Source: Neptunicella sp048268085 (GTDB lineage Bacteria; Pseudomonadota; Gammaproteobacteria; Enterobacterales; Alteromonadaceae). From it: a DNA stretch of 64,000 nt. Shown piece after piece: positions 42,668 through 52,231 of the stretch (the first letter of the stretch is position 1; every line of letters starts with the position of its first letter). The notes beneath the pieces are model-generated. The model did not search any database. It saw only the letters and a list, made by a program, of their open reading frames with translations, and was not told the DNA's origin. Position numbers and translations under genes: made by a program. The stretch is taken from the NCBI RefSeq assembly GCF_048268085.1, contig NZ_JBLWWF010000003.1, forward strand, positions 186,001 through 250,000. Reading direction: 5' to 3'.

Positions 42668-45537
42668 CAGGTTTGGGTAATGTGGTCAAAACACTATCTC
42701 AAGCGCTAAAGGTAGTTGTGTTATGGGGGCTATTTTTACACACGGCTATCGCGAAAGAACCGCAAAGCTATATCAGTTCTGACTATCAGTCAGGTGACGT
42801 TGTAATCGCCAGCAAGACAGGGGTTGCCACAATATATGTGGACAGCAGCGATCATAAAGGTGTGAGTCGGGCGGTGAGTAATCTGCATGATGATATTGCT
42901 AAAGTAACCGGTCGTAATGGCGCTGTGGTCTCGCAGCCAACTGCCGTCAAATCAATGATTATTGTTGGAACTCTCGGCCACAGTCAGCTAGTCGATCAAA
43001 TGGTGGATAGTGGCAAACTGGATGTGACCGCGATACGTAATCAATGGGAAGCCTTTCAGATTCAGGCGGTGAATAATCCTGTTGAAGGTGTCGAACAGGC
43101 ACTGGTGATTGTCGGTAGTGATAAACGCGGCACCATTTTTGGCGTGTATGACTTGTCAGAAAAGATAGGTGTATCGCCTTGGTATTGGTGGGCTGATGTG
43201 GCCATTAAGCAGCATGATCAGCTATATGTTCGCGCCAATACCTTAATTCAGGATCAACCTAAGGTGCGTTATCGCGGTATTTTCCTCAATGATGAAGCAC
43301 CAGCGTTAAGCGGATGGGTCAAAGAAAAGTTTGGTGATTACAATAGTCAATTTTACGAACATGTATTTGAGTTGTTATTGCGCTTAAAGGCCAACTTTTT
43401 ATGGCCCGCGATGTGGAATAACGCCTTTAGTCTGGATGATCCGAATAATTCCATTTTGGCTGATGAAATGGGCATCGTGATGAGTAATTCTCATCACGAA
43501 CCAATGATGCGAGCGGATAAAGAGTGGGATCGAGTCGGTAAAGGTAAATGGGATTACGCGGTTAACAAACAAAACCTGTATAAATTTTGGCAGCAAGGCG
43601 CGCAGCGGCATAAAAATCTGGAGAGTATTTTTACTCTGGGTATGCGCGGCCAGCAAGATACGCCGATGAGTGAAACCGAAAATATCGGCTTGCTGGAAAA
43701 GATAGTCACGGATCAACGGCAGATTTTAAAAGATACCTTTACCGATCGTGACCTTAGCGAAGTACCGCAGGTTTGGACTTTGTATAAAGAAGTGCAGGGC
43801 TATTACGAAAGAGGTATGCGCGTCCCGGATGATGTCACTTTACTATGGTCGGATGATAACTGGGGCAATATTCGCCGTTTACCTACGCCAGAAGAACGTA
43901 AGCGCAGCGGTGGAGCGGGGATTTATTATCATTTTGACTACGTGGGCGGTCCTCGCTCTTATCGTTGGATCAACTCGACCCAAATTGCCAAAATTTGGGA
44001 GCAGATGAATCTGGCATATCAATATGATGCTAGACAAATCTGGATCACCAATGTGGGTGATTTAAAGCCAATGGAATTCCCTACCGATTTCTTTTTGCGC
44101 ATGGCGTGGGATCCTGAGCAGTGGCCGAAAGAAAAGCTGCAAGAATTTGGTCAGCAATGGGCGGCGCAGCAGTTTGGTCAGCAATATGCCGAACAGGTTG
44201 AACATTTGTTAACGGCTTACACTCGTCATAATGCAAGGCGTAAACCCGAATTACTGGACGAAAATACCTATAGTCAATTGCATTATAACGAGGCCGCGCG
44301 GATCTCAGCCGAACTGCAGGGATTAGTGTCCGAAGCCGAATCTTTGTATCGTAAAATCCCGGCCGATAATCAAAGTGCGTTTTTCCAGTTAGTGTTGCAT
44401 CCGATCAAGGCTAATAGCATCTTGTTTGAGTTATATAACAATGTGGCGAAAAACCGTTTATATGCCCAACAGGGAAGGGCTAGCACTAATCAGTATGCTG
44501 AATTAGCCAGACAGAAATTTAGTGAAGATGCGCAATTAACTCAACAATATCATCAGTTGGAAGATGGTCGTTGGAACCATTTTATGGATCAAACCCATAT
44601 CGGTTATACCCATTGGAACAATCCTCCAGCCAATACGATGCCTTATGTGGCAGAGAACCAGCTCGCCGATGTGGCAGATATGGGGGTTGCGGTGGAAGGC
44701 AGTGTGGCAGCTTGGCCACAAACGGGGACGCTGAGTTTGGAATCATTTAGTCCCTATGGGCAATCCAAACGGTATATCGATATTTATAACAAAGGTACTC
44801 AGTCATTTCAATTTGAGGCAAGCGCCTCTGAGCCATGGATTAAGATCAGTAAAACCCAAGGCAATGTGTTGGTTGAACAGCGGGTCTGGATCAGTATTGA
44901 TTGGCAAAAAGCGCCAAAGGGCGAGTTATCCGGTTCAGTGTTAATAAAGGGAACCGGTTGGGGCGGTGCCACCGTAACGATACAGGCCTTTAATCCACAA
45001 GCGCAGCCTGAACATGGTTTTGTGGAAGCTGATGGTTATGTTTCGATGGATGCGGCCAGCGGTAAGGTATTGAATAATCATGAGGGTAGTAGCTGGCAGA
45101 AAATTCCGTTATATGGGCGTTCGCCGTCGGCGATGTCGAGCTTTGCTCCCCTTGATCATAGCTTTACGGATCCACTCAGTGCGCCTTATCTTGAATATGA
45201 TGTGTACCTGTTTAATCCTGAGCAATTAGAAGTACAAACCATTGTGGCTCCCACCCTTAATTTTGTGCCGGGGCGTGGCTTACGTTTTGCGATAGGTTTT
45301 GATGACCAACCACCGCAAGTCATCGATATTCTGGCCAATAGTCAGCATAGTGACTGGCAAAAGGCAGTCAGTGATGGCGTTCGTAAAGTATTCAGTCAAC
45401 ATCATTTACAACAATCAGGCTCACATAAACTCAAAGTGTATATGTTGGATCCTGCAGTGGTGATACAAAAAATTATAATTAATACAGGTGGATTACAACC
45501 CAGTTATCTTGGTCCATCTGAGAGTCAATATTTGTAG
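42664..45537 (+). CDS. GH115 xylan alpha-1,2-glucuronidase
   Basis: A 957-residue exported protein. GH115 enzymes remove (4-O-methyl)-D-glucuronic acid from internal as well as terminal xylose units. Family sequence is clear: SDKRGTIFGVYDLSEKIGVSPWYWWADV, RYRGIFLNDEAPALSGW, LLLRLKANFLWPAMW, GIVMSNSHHEPM, LGMRGQQDTPM and HFDYVGGPRSYRWIN. Domain order is an N-terminal small domain, the catalytic barrel, a helical domain, and a C-terminal beta domain (about 670-957). A hydrophobic segment at about 10-27 is the signal. It overlaps GH43 by four bases and is followed after 12 bases by manD, which uses a downstream product of its sugar. Confidence 0.95.
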   Translation: MTGLGNVVKTLSQALKVVVLWGLFLHTAIAKEPQSYISSDYQSGDVVIASKTGVATIYVDSSDHKGVSRAVSNLHDDIAKVTGRNGAVVSQPTAVKSMIIVGTLGHSQLVDQMVDSGKLDVTAIRNQWEAFQIQAVNNPVEGVEQALVIVGSDKRGTIFGVYDLSEKIGVSPWYWWADVAIKQHDQLYVRANTLIQDQPKVRYRGIFLNDEAPALSGWVKEKFGDYNSQFYEHVFELLLRLKANFLWPAMWNNAFSLDDPNNSILADEMGIVMSNSHHEPMMRADKEWDRVGKGKWDYAVNKQNLYKFWQQGAQRHKNLESIFTLGMRGQQDTPMSETENIGLLEKIVTDQRQILKDTFTDRDLSEVPQVWTLYKEVQGYYERGMRVPDDVTLLWSDDNWGNIRRLPTPEERKRSGGAGIYYHFDYVGGPRSYRWINSTQIAKIWEQMNLAYQYDARQIWITNVGDLKPMEFPTDFFLRMAWDPEQWPKEKLQEFGQQWAAQQFGQQYAEQVEHLLTAYTRHNARRKPELLDENTYSQLHYNEAARISAELQGLVSEAESLYRKIPADNQSAFFQLVLHPIKANSILFELYNNVAKNRLYAQQGRASTNQYAELARQKFSEDAQLTQQYHQLEDGRWNHFMDQTHIGYTHWNNPPANTMPYVAENQLADVADMGVAVEGSVAAWPQTGTLSLESFSPYGQSKRYIDIYNKGTQSFQFEASASEPWIKISKTQGNVLVEQRVWISIDWQKAPKGELSGSVLIKGTGWGGATVTIQAFNPQAQPEHGFVEADGYVSMDAASGKVLNNHEGSSWQKIPLYGRSPSAMSSFAPLDHSFTDPLSAPYLEYDVYLFNPEQLEVQTIVAPTLNFVPGRGLRFAIGFDDQPPQVIDILANSQHSDWQKAVSDGVRKVFSQHHLQQSGSHKLKVYMLDPAVVIQKIIINTGGLQPSYLGPSESQYL

Positions 45538-45549
45538 TGGAGAGAAAGT

Positions 45550-46758
45550 GTGAAGATCACCGAAGCTAAAGTCATTGTGTGTTGCCCCGGGCGTAATTTT
45601 GTCACGCTAAAAATTATGACCGATGAAGGATTGTATGGGGTTGGCGATGCAACTCTGAATGGGCGTGAGAAATCGGTGGTAGCTTACTTGGAAGATTACA
45701 TAGTACCGATGTTAATAGGTAAAGATCCGCAGCGTATCGAAGACATCTGGCAATATTTATATCGTGGAGCTTATTGGCGTCGCGGTCCAGTTGGCATGAC
45801 CGCTATTGCTGCCGTGGATACGGCACTGTGGGATATCAAAGCCAAAGCGGCCAATATGCCGTTGTATCAATTACTCGGTGGTCGAAGCCGTGATAAAATT
45901 ATGGTTTATACCCATGCGAACGGAGCTGATTTACCGTCAACCTTAGATGCGGTGGGTAAAGCCATCGATCAGGGGTATAAGGCCATTAGGGTGCAGTCGG
46001 GGATTCCCGGCGTAGCCAGTACTTATGGAGTGGCAAAAGACGGCGGTAAATATGAACCGGCCGACTCTGATTTACCTTCAGAAAGCGTCTGGTCTACCGA
46101 AAAATACCTTAACTATACCCCCACCTTGTTTGCTGAAGTGCGTCGCCAGTATGGCGATGATATTCATCTGTTACATGATGTGCATCACCGACTCACACCG
46201 ATAGAAGCAGGGCGTTTAGGTAAAGAGTTAGAGCCTTATCATTTGTTCTGGATGGAAGATGCGGTACCTGCAGAAAATCAGGAAAGCTTTAAACTGATCC
46301 GCCAGCACACCACCACGCCTATTGCGGTGGGGGAAGTATTTAACTCTATCCATGATTGCCGTGAGCTGATTCAGAATCAGCTAATTGATTATATTCGCTC
46401 CACCATTGTACATGCCGGTGGTATTACTCAACTGCGTCGTATTGCTGATTTTGCCGCGTTATATCATGTGCGTACCGGTTTTCATGGTGCTACCGATTTA
46501 TCGCCAATCTGTATGGGAGCCGCGCTGCATTTTGATTATTGGGTACCTAATTTTGGTATTCAGGAGCATATGCCGCATAGCGAGTTGATGGAATCGGTTT
46601 TCAGTCGTGATTATCAGTACAAAGACGGTTATTTTACCCCCGGTGAAAAGAGTGGGCATGGTGTGGATATCGATGAGTCGTTAGCCAAAAAATACCCTTA
46701 TCAACGCGCGTGTTTACCGGTTAATCGACTGGAAGATGGGACGCTGTGGAACTGGTAG
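45550..46758 (+). CDS. manD: D-mannonate dehydratase, enolase superfamily (ManD)
   Basis: Converts D-mannonate to 2-keto-3-deoxy-D-gluconate, the step after isomerisation and reduction of glucuronate. The 402-residue protein carries the ManD active site: R147, Y159, metal ligands D210, E236 and E262, H212 next to the first ligand, and H312. These positions agree with the characterised Novosphingobium enzyme as I recall it, apart from the last histidine. The GTG start has GGAGAG 5 bases ahead. Its position right behind the alpha-glucuronidase couples glucuronate release to catabolism. The isomerase (uxaC) and reductase (uxuB) are not in the window. RspA-like low-activity homologues are the alternative. 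Confidence 0.92.
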   Translation: MKITEAKVIVCCPGRNFVTLKIMTDEGLYGVGDATLNGREKSVVAYLEDYIVPMLIGKDPQRIEDIWQYLYRGAYWRRGPVGMTAIAAVDTALWDIKAKAANMPLYQLLGGRSRDKIMVYTHANGADLPSTLDAVGKAIDQGYKAIRVQSGIPGVASTYGVAKDGGKYEPADSDLPSESVWSTEKYLNYTPTLFAEVRRQYGDDIHLLHDVHHRLTPIEAGRLGKELEPYHLFWMEDAVPAENQESFKLIRQHTTTPIAVGEVFNSIHDCRELIQNQLIDYIRSTIVHAGGITQLRRIADFAALYHVRTGFHGATDLSPICMGAALHFDYWVPNFGIQEHMPHSELMESVFSRDYQYKDGYFTPGEKSGHGVDIDESLAKKYPYQRACLPVNRLEDGTLWNW

Positions 46759-46811
46759 TCATCCATAAAAAGTATTAACATTTTTATTATTTTTAGCTTA
46801 AAAAACTTAGT

Positions 46812-46847
46812 AAAAGCCGTTTTTCAATGCGATGAAAGACGGCTTTT
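46812..46847 (+). terminator. Intrinsic terminator after manD
   Basis: AAAAGCCGT (46812-46820) pairs with ACGGCTTTT (46839-46847) around an 18-base loop that can extend the stem through TTTC/GAAA. The descending arm ends in T residues. It closes the GH9-GH43-GH115-manD unit. Confidence 0.75.
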
Positions 46848-47110
46848 GAATATGATATTTTTATCATTTTTCCGCAGTAATAATACTCAAAAAAATTAAT
46901 TTATTGATTTTTAAGTATAAATATATACGTTTTAAACTTCGTTTTTATCATTTTCTCGTCGACATTGTAATTGTTACTAAAATGTTTCGATTTATTGTTT
47001 TAATGTTGCGAAATTTGCGCTAACGTTTGACTGCTAACAAGCTGTCGCGCACTATCCATACTGAAACATACCTATATTTGAGATGAATGTGGTGGCTTGT
47101 TGATAAATGT

Positions 47111-47124
47111 TGTAAACGTTTTCA
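47111..47124. promoter_or_regulatory. LacI-type operator upstream of the large TonB receptor
   Basis: TGTAAACGTTTTCA is a half-symmetric palindrome centred on CG, typical of LacI-family operators. It lies 73 bases before the receptor start. Its sequence differs from both the NagR-like and the GCGC-type sites elsewhere in this window, so a third regulator is implied. The other about 350 bases of this intergenic region are AT-rich with only the manD terminator recognised. Confidence 0.55.
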
Positions 47125-47197
47125 ATGTGTAGCTTGCCGTAAGAGCAGGAATTAGCAATAACGTATGTTAATAATGAGACGACAGTGGAGTATAACG

Positions 47198-50100
47198 ATG
47201 GCACATCAACGTGTTAATTCGAACAATAATAAATTGAATAAACCTATCTTCAGAAAGTCATTAATTGCCATGGCAATGATGGGGCTAAGCATGACTGCTT
47301 ATGGTCAGCAAGCTGAGCCAGCAGCGGATGCCGATAAAACTGCGGATGAACAAGGTGTTGAGCAAATTGAAGTTCGTGGTACCAGAGCGAACCTACTTAA
47401 TGCACAGAATCTTAAACGTAATTCAGATACGGTAGTGGATTCCATTACTGCTAGTGATATTGGTTCACTACCGGATCGAAGTGTACTGGAAGCGATTCAA
47501 CGTTTGCCCGGTGTATCGGTAGAACGTTTTGCCGGTCCAGATGATCCTGATCACTTCAGTGTTGAAGGCTCTGGCGCGATTATTCGTGGTATGACTCAAA
47601 CACGTTCAGAGTTTAATGGCCGTGATTCGTTTACAGCTAACTCTGGTCGCGGCTTGTCATTTCAGGATGTATCACCTGAATTAATGGGTGGTGTAGACGT
47701 GTATAAGAGCCAAACTGCCGATATGATAGAAGGCGGTATTGGAGGTACGATCAGTTTACGTACCCGTAAGCCATTTGATTCACAAGACCGTGTTTTTGCT
47801 TTTAATGCCGATTATTCTTACGGTGACATTGCCGAACAAGGTAGCCCTACCTTTTCTGCCTTGTACAGTGATCGTTGGGAACTGGCTAGTGGTGCTGAGT
47901 TTGGGCTGTTACTTAACTATGCTAATTCAACGTTGCACGGTGCCTCTGAAGGTATTCAGTCTGATGCCTACGTTCAATATAAAGCTAGCGATATAGCTGG
48001 TGCTGAAGATTTTGTTGGTGATGGCTCCGGTACAGTATGGATGCCCAATGCGGCTAACTTATTAAAAAAAGTAGATGACCGTAAACGGGAAGGTTTTTCT
48101 ACTGCAATGCAGTTTGAAACCGCTGATGACAGTTTATTAGCGACTTTCCAATATATCCGCTCAGATGCCAAACTTTCTTGGCATGAGCAGGCGATTAAAT
48201 ATCAAGGTAGCTATAAGCAAAATGTCGCTGGTGAAGATGCTTCTCGTCCATTAGACGGAACTCAATTTGCTTTTGATGATATGGGCCGTTTTGAATCCGG
48301 TACTATTACTCAAGGCGCTGGAGGCTGGCGTTCTGCTGATGGTAACCAGGATCATGTACCTCGCCAATGGGGTGATAACCCTACTAACCAATTTGGACAT
48401 AAAACCCAATTGGATAGCCGAGTTAAAGATACCAGCACGTTGGTGGAAGACTATTCACTGAATTTACGCTGGTTGGCGACTGAAAACCTGACATTAACCG
48501 GTGATATTCAATATATTAAAGCCGATACTAGTGATGATGATGTGGTAGTGCACACAGGAACCTTTGCCGCTCAGCAATATGATGTCACAGGCAGTATGCC
48601 TGAAGTAACGCTGATTGAACCATGGTTAGGTGCTCGTGATGCCAATCCTGATGCGTTTGCGACAGGTTATCCTGGTTTCTCTGGTGATTCTGCCGGTGAC
48701 AGCAATTACTTTAATGATCCTAATTCATACTTCTTACGTTCAGCGATGGATCATTATGAGCGCTCTGAAGGGGACTCTCTTGCGGCACGTTTAGATGGTA
48801 AATATTTCCTTGAAAATGCAGGCATTTTTAATTCAGTGGAAATGGGTGTTCGTTATGCCAAACGTGAACAGACTATTCGTAAAACAGACTGGAACTGGGG
48901 GGCATTAGGCCCAGAGTTTAGTGGTTCTGCTCCGGCGGCATGGTTGGCTACTACGTCTGAGATTGACCCAAATGCTTATGAGTCCGTAGATTGGTCTGAT
49001 TTCATGGGCGGTAATGTTGCCACTATTCCGGGTAATAAAACCATTCATATGACCGAAGCGTATGTGCGCTCGATTATGGAAGGTGCTAAACCTTACATGA
49101 CGGCAGGTGGCTCTTGGGTTCCTTACCGGGATCGTGACGGGGTTGATGCTGAATTTGGCCTTTTCACTCCGGGAGAAGTGAGTAATACCACTGAAACCAA
49201 TAACGCCGTTTATGTGCGACTGAACTTTGAAGGGGATGATGACATTCGTTATACCGGTAACATTGGTGTGCGTTATGTGGAGTTAAAACGTGAAGCTACA
49301 GGCTCGGTGCGTTTCCCTGATTTAGTACCTGATTTTGCGCCACCAGCGTCAATTGGTAATGTTCAGTTAACACCAGAGATCGTAACTGGTTTTATTAATG
49401 ATCAAATTGCGGCAGATCCAAGTTTAACCGCGCGTGACGTAATTGAAGCCAATGAGTGGATCAGTGACCAAAATAATTATTTATCCGATGCATCAAGAGG
49501 CTTTGGTAATGATTATGAGCAAGAATTGGCAGCTGAGAAAACCTTCAAAATGTTTTTACCCAGCTTTAACCTTAAAGTTGAGTTAACAGACGACTTAATC
49601 GGCCGTTTAGCCTTCTCGAAGGCAGTAGCCTTACCGGATATGGGGGATGTAACAAACTATGCATCCTTGGGCGGTAGTGATGTGACAACCATACGTGCAG
49701 GAGGCCCCATTGACCCTGAGAATCCGCCTGAGCCGGAAGATAATCTGATTCAGGAAGCTTATGTGGGCTCTTGGACAGGCAGTGGCGGTAACCCGTTGTT
49801 GGAGCCGATGGAGTCGGTTCAGTACGATATTGGCTTGGAATGGTATTTTGCTGATGTGGGGCAATTAAGTGCCACGATTTTCCATAAAGACTTGAGTAAT
49901 TACTTTATTCAAGGTGGTTTCCCACGTTCCTTTACTAACCCTTCTACCGGTGAAGAACAAACGGTATTAGTGTCTACCACGACTAATGGTGGTGAAGGTA
50001 CTATGGATGGTTTAGAAGTGGCATATCAGCAATTCTTTGATATGTTACCTGAGCCTTGGGATGGTTTAGGTATTCAAGCTACTTATACCTATATTGATGC

Positions 50101-50536
50101 CAGTGGTGTACCTAACAATGAAGAATCTTATGATGATGCTTCTTGGGTGGGGAATTTGGATAATGACACGGGTATTCGAGTAACATTGGATAACGTGCCG
50201 TTGCAAGGACAATCTAAGAACACCGTCAACTTGGTGGGCATGTATGAGAAAAATGGTTGGAGTGCTCGTTTGGCCTACAACTGGCGTTCCCGTTATCTGC
50301 TGACCACTCGTGATGTTATTAGTAAAGCGCCATTATGGTATGACGATCACGGGCAGTTGGATGGTTCTGTGTTTTACAATGTCACCGATAATATAACGGT
50401 GGGATTACAGGGCACCAACCTGACTAACTCTGTATCTGAAACCATCATGATATTGAATGATGATTATCTGGAAGCAGGTCGTTCATGGTTTGAATCTGAT
50501 CGCCGTATAGCCTTTGTTGTACGTGGTAATTTTTAA
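47198..50536 (+). CDS. Large carbohydrate-type TonB-dependent receptor
   Basis: A 1112-residue outer-membrane receptor of the Xanthomonas/Caulobacter/Alteromonas type that imports oligosaccharides without SusD. It has an unusually long N-terminal region with a signal peptide (KSLIAMAMMGLSMTAYGQ). A TonB box (EQIEVRGTRAN) and a plug domain follow (SLPDRSVLEAIQRLPGVSVER, SELMGGVDVYKSQTADMIEGGIGG-type segment). The barrel ends in the phenylalanine of VVRGNF. The start at 47198 has GGAG 7 bases ahead. The xylan genes upstream suggest a glucuronoxylan fragment as ligand; the halogenase genes downstream are a known companion of this receptor class. Confidence 0.92.
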   Translation: MAHQRVNSNNNKLNKPIFRKSLIAMAMMGLSMTAYGQQAEPAADADKTADEQGVEQIEVRGTRANLLNAQNLKRNSDTVVDSITASDIGSLPDRSVLEAIQRLPGVSVERFAGPDDPDHFSVEGSGAIIRGMTQTRSEFNGRDSFTANSGRGLSFQDVSPELMGGVDVYKSQTADMIEGGIGGTISLRTRKPFDSQDRVFAFNADYSYGDIAEQGSPTFSALYSDRWELASGAEFGLLLNYANSTLHGASEGIQSDAYVQYKASDIAGAEDFVGDGSGTVWMPNAANLLKKVDDRKREGFSTAMQFETADDSLLATFQYIRSDAKLSWHEQAIKYQGSYKQNVAGEDASRPLDGTQFAFDDMGRFESGTITQGAGGWRSADGNQDHVPRQWGDNPTNQFGHKTQLDSRVKDTSTLVEDYSLNLRWLATENLTLTGDIQYIKADTSDDDVVVHTGTFAAQQYDVTGSMPEVTLIEPWLGARDANPDAFATGYPGFSGDSAGDSNYFNDPNSYFLRSAMDHYERSEGDSLAARLDGKYFLENAGIFNSVEMGVRYAKREQTIRKTDWNWGALGPEFSGSAPAAWLATTSEIDPNAYESVDWSDFMGGNVATIPGNKTIHMTEAYVRSIMEGAKPYMTAGGSWVPYRDRDGVDAEFGLFTPGEVSNTTETNNAVYVRLNFEGDDDIRYTGNIGVRYVELKREATGSVRFPDLVPDFAPPASIGNVQLTPEIVTGFINDQIAADPSLTARDVIEANEWISDQNNYLSDASRGFGNDYEQELAAEKTFKMFLPSFNLKVELTDDLIGRLAFSKAVALPDMGDVTNYASLGGSDVTTIRAGGPIDPENPPEPEDNLIQEAYVGSWTGSGGNPLLEPMESVQYDIGLEWYFADVGQLSATIFHKDLSNYFIQGGFPRSFTNPSTGEEQTVLVSTTTNGGEGTMDGLEVAYQQFFDMLPEPWDGLGIQATYTYIDASGVPNNEESYDDASWVGNLDNDTGIRVTLDNVPLQGQSKNTVNLVGMYEKNGWSARLAYNWRSRYLLTTRDVISKAPLWYDDHGQLDGSVFYNVTDNITVGLQGTNLTNSVSETIMILNDDYLEAGRSWFESDRRIAFVVRGNF

Positions 50537-50560
50537 ATACATCATTGCTTAATTAACTTT

Positions 50561-50591
50561 AATGCGCTCTGAGTCATCAGGGCGCATTTTT
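50561..50591 (+). terminator. Intrinsic terminator after the large TonB receptor
   Basis: AATGCGCTCTGA, loop GTCA, TCAGGGCGCATT with one G-U pair, followed by TTTTG. It separates receptor transcription from the halogenase genes, at least in part. Confidence 0.85.
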
Positions 50592-50686
50592 GTTTCTATT
50601 GATAAAATAGGTATTTCTCAATATTTCTGATTGTTACTGGTATAAAGTGATAATCACAGAAGTTGAGGTTTGAATCAGAATTGGTG

Positions 50687-52231
50687 ATGGAAAAAACAAA
50701 AGTCGTTATTGTAGGTGGAGGCTCTGCTGGTTGGATGACAGCCGCAGGACTAGCTTGCTTTTTACCTACCCAGCAGTTTGAGATCATTCAAATAGAATCG
50801 AGTATGATTGGTACGGTTGGTGTCGGAGAAGCCACGATTCCGCATATTCGACAATTTAATCAAATGCTAGGCATTGATGAAAATGAGTTTATGCGCGCCA
50901 CCGGTGCAACGTATAAATTAGCTATTCAGTTCGAGGGGTGGGGAACGCCCCAAAGTTGCTACATGCACCCGTTTGGCCGCAGTGGGCATGATATCAATGG
51001 CATTAATTTTCATCATTTTTGGTTACATCTGCAGCAACAGGGCAATATCCCTGAATTCGATCAATTTTCTATCGCGGTAGTTGCGGCGCTTAAGCATAAG
51101 TTTCAGTATCAACAGCAAGATAAAAATCCATTACTCGCGGATTATAGTTATGCATTTCATCTTGATGCGACGTTATATGCTCAATATTTAAAGTCTTACT
51201 CGTTAAAGCGCGGTGTCATGGCTATTGAAGGCAAAGTTAACCAAGTTAATCTTGCGCCTGAAAGCGGTGATATTCAGTCGGTACAACTCGAATCAGGGCA
51301 AATTATTTGTGGTGATTTGTTTATTGATTGTTCTGGTTTTCGTGGAGTGTTAATTGAGCAAGCATTAAAAACCGGTTATCAGGATTGGACCCATTGGCTA
51401 CCGTGCGATAAAGCGTTGGCAGTGGCGAGCCAAAAGGCTATCAATCCGCCTCCCTACACACGTTCAGCGGCCAAAAAAGTCGGCTGGCAATGGCGGGTGC
51501 CGGTTCAACATCGAACCGGTAATGGACTGGTATTTTGTAGTGAGTATTTGTCTGATGATGAGGCTCATACTATTTTGCTCGACGGTCTTGAAGAGCCTGC
51601 TTTGGCCGAGCCCAGAATGTTACGTTTTACTACCGGTAAACGTAATCAATCATGGCATAAGAACTGTGTCGCGATTGGGTTATCCGCGGGCTTTTTAGAG
51701 CCGCTGGAATCAACTAGTTTGTATTTAACCCAAATAGCCATTCAGAAGTTGATTGAATACTTTCCTGTCGATCAGGCATGTGAGGTAGAGCGAAATGCAT
51801 TTAATCAGCATTTAGATACCGAATATGAACGAGTCAGAGATTTTCTGATTTTACATTACAAACTTAATCAGCGTGAGGATTCGGAATTTTGGCGATATTG
51901 CCAAAATATGCCAATCCCTGATTCATTGCAGCAACAAATGACACTGTTTAAACAAAGTGCTCACATCAGCCTTTATCGCCAAGGATTGTTTATGCCTGCA
52001 AGTTGGTTGTCCGTTTATCTAGGCCAAGGCTGGTTGCCACAACAGTACGACCCTAGGGTATTGGCTTATCCTACCGATAAATTGCAGCGATACGTGCGGC
52101 AACTCGCTGAGCAGATTGATAAAACGGCGCAAGGAATGCAAAGCCACAATGTCGCGATCGAGCAAACGCGACGCACTGAGTTTAATGGGTATCCTAAGGC
52201 TCCGCTAAGTTTGTATGGCGGTAGAGCATGA
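50687..52231 (+). CDS. Flavin-dependent tryptophan halogenase family protein (first of three)
   Basis: A 514-residue FADH2-dependent halogenase. The FAD motif GGGSAG is at residues 10-15, the catalytic lysine is K77 (ATYKLAIQF), and the halogenase hallmark WQWRVP is at 267-272. FIDCSGFRG and FLEPLESTS, which holds the glutamate near the active site, are also present. Reaction expected: chlorination or bromination of an indole or tryptophan-like substrate using hypohalous acid passed to the lysine. The start is uncertain; ATG 50687 is used, but GAGG lies 18 bases ahead, and TTG 50681 or GTG 50684 are possible. It overlaps the next gene by ATGA. A separate flavin reductase is not encoded nearby. 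Confidence 0.9.
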   Translation: MEKTKVVIVGGGSAGWMTAAGLACFLPTQQFEIIQIESSMIGTVGVGEATIPHIRQFNQMLGIDENEFMRATGATYKLAIQFEGWGTPQSCYMHPFGRSGHDINGINFHHFWLHLQQQGNIPEFDQFSIAVVAALKHKFQYQQQDKNPLLADYSYAFHLDATLYAQYLKSYSLKRGVMAIEGKVNQVNLAPESGDIQSVQLESGQIICGDLFIDCSGFRGVLIEQALKTGYQDWTHWLPCDKALAVASQKAINPPPYTRSAAKKVGWQWRVPVQHRTGNGLVFCSEYLSDDEAHTILLDGLEEPALAEPRMLRFTTGKRNQSWHKNCVAIGLSAGFLEPLESTSLYLTQIAIQKLIEYFPVDQACEVERNAFNQHLDTEYERVRDFLILHYKLNQREDSEFWRYCQNMPIPDSLQQQMTLFKQSAHISLYRQGLFMPASWLSVYLGQGWLPQQYDPRVLAYPTDKLQRYVRQLAEQIDKTAQGMQSHNVAIEQTRRTEFNGYPKAPLSLYGGRA

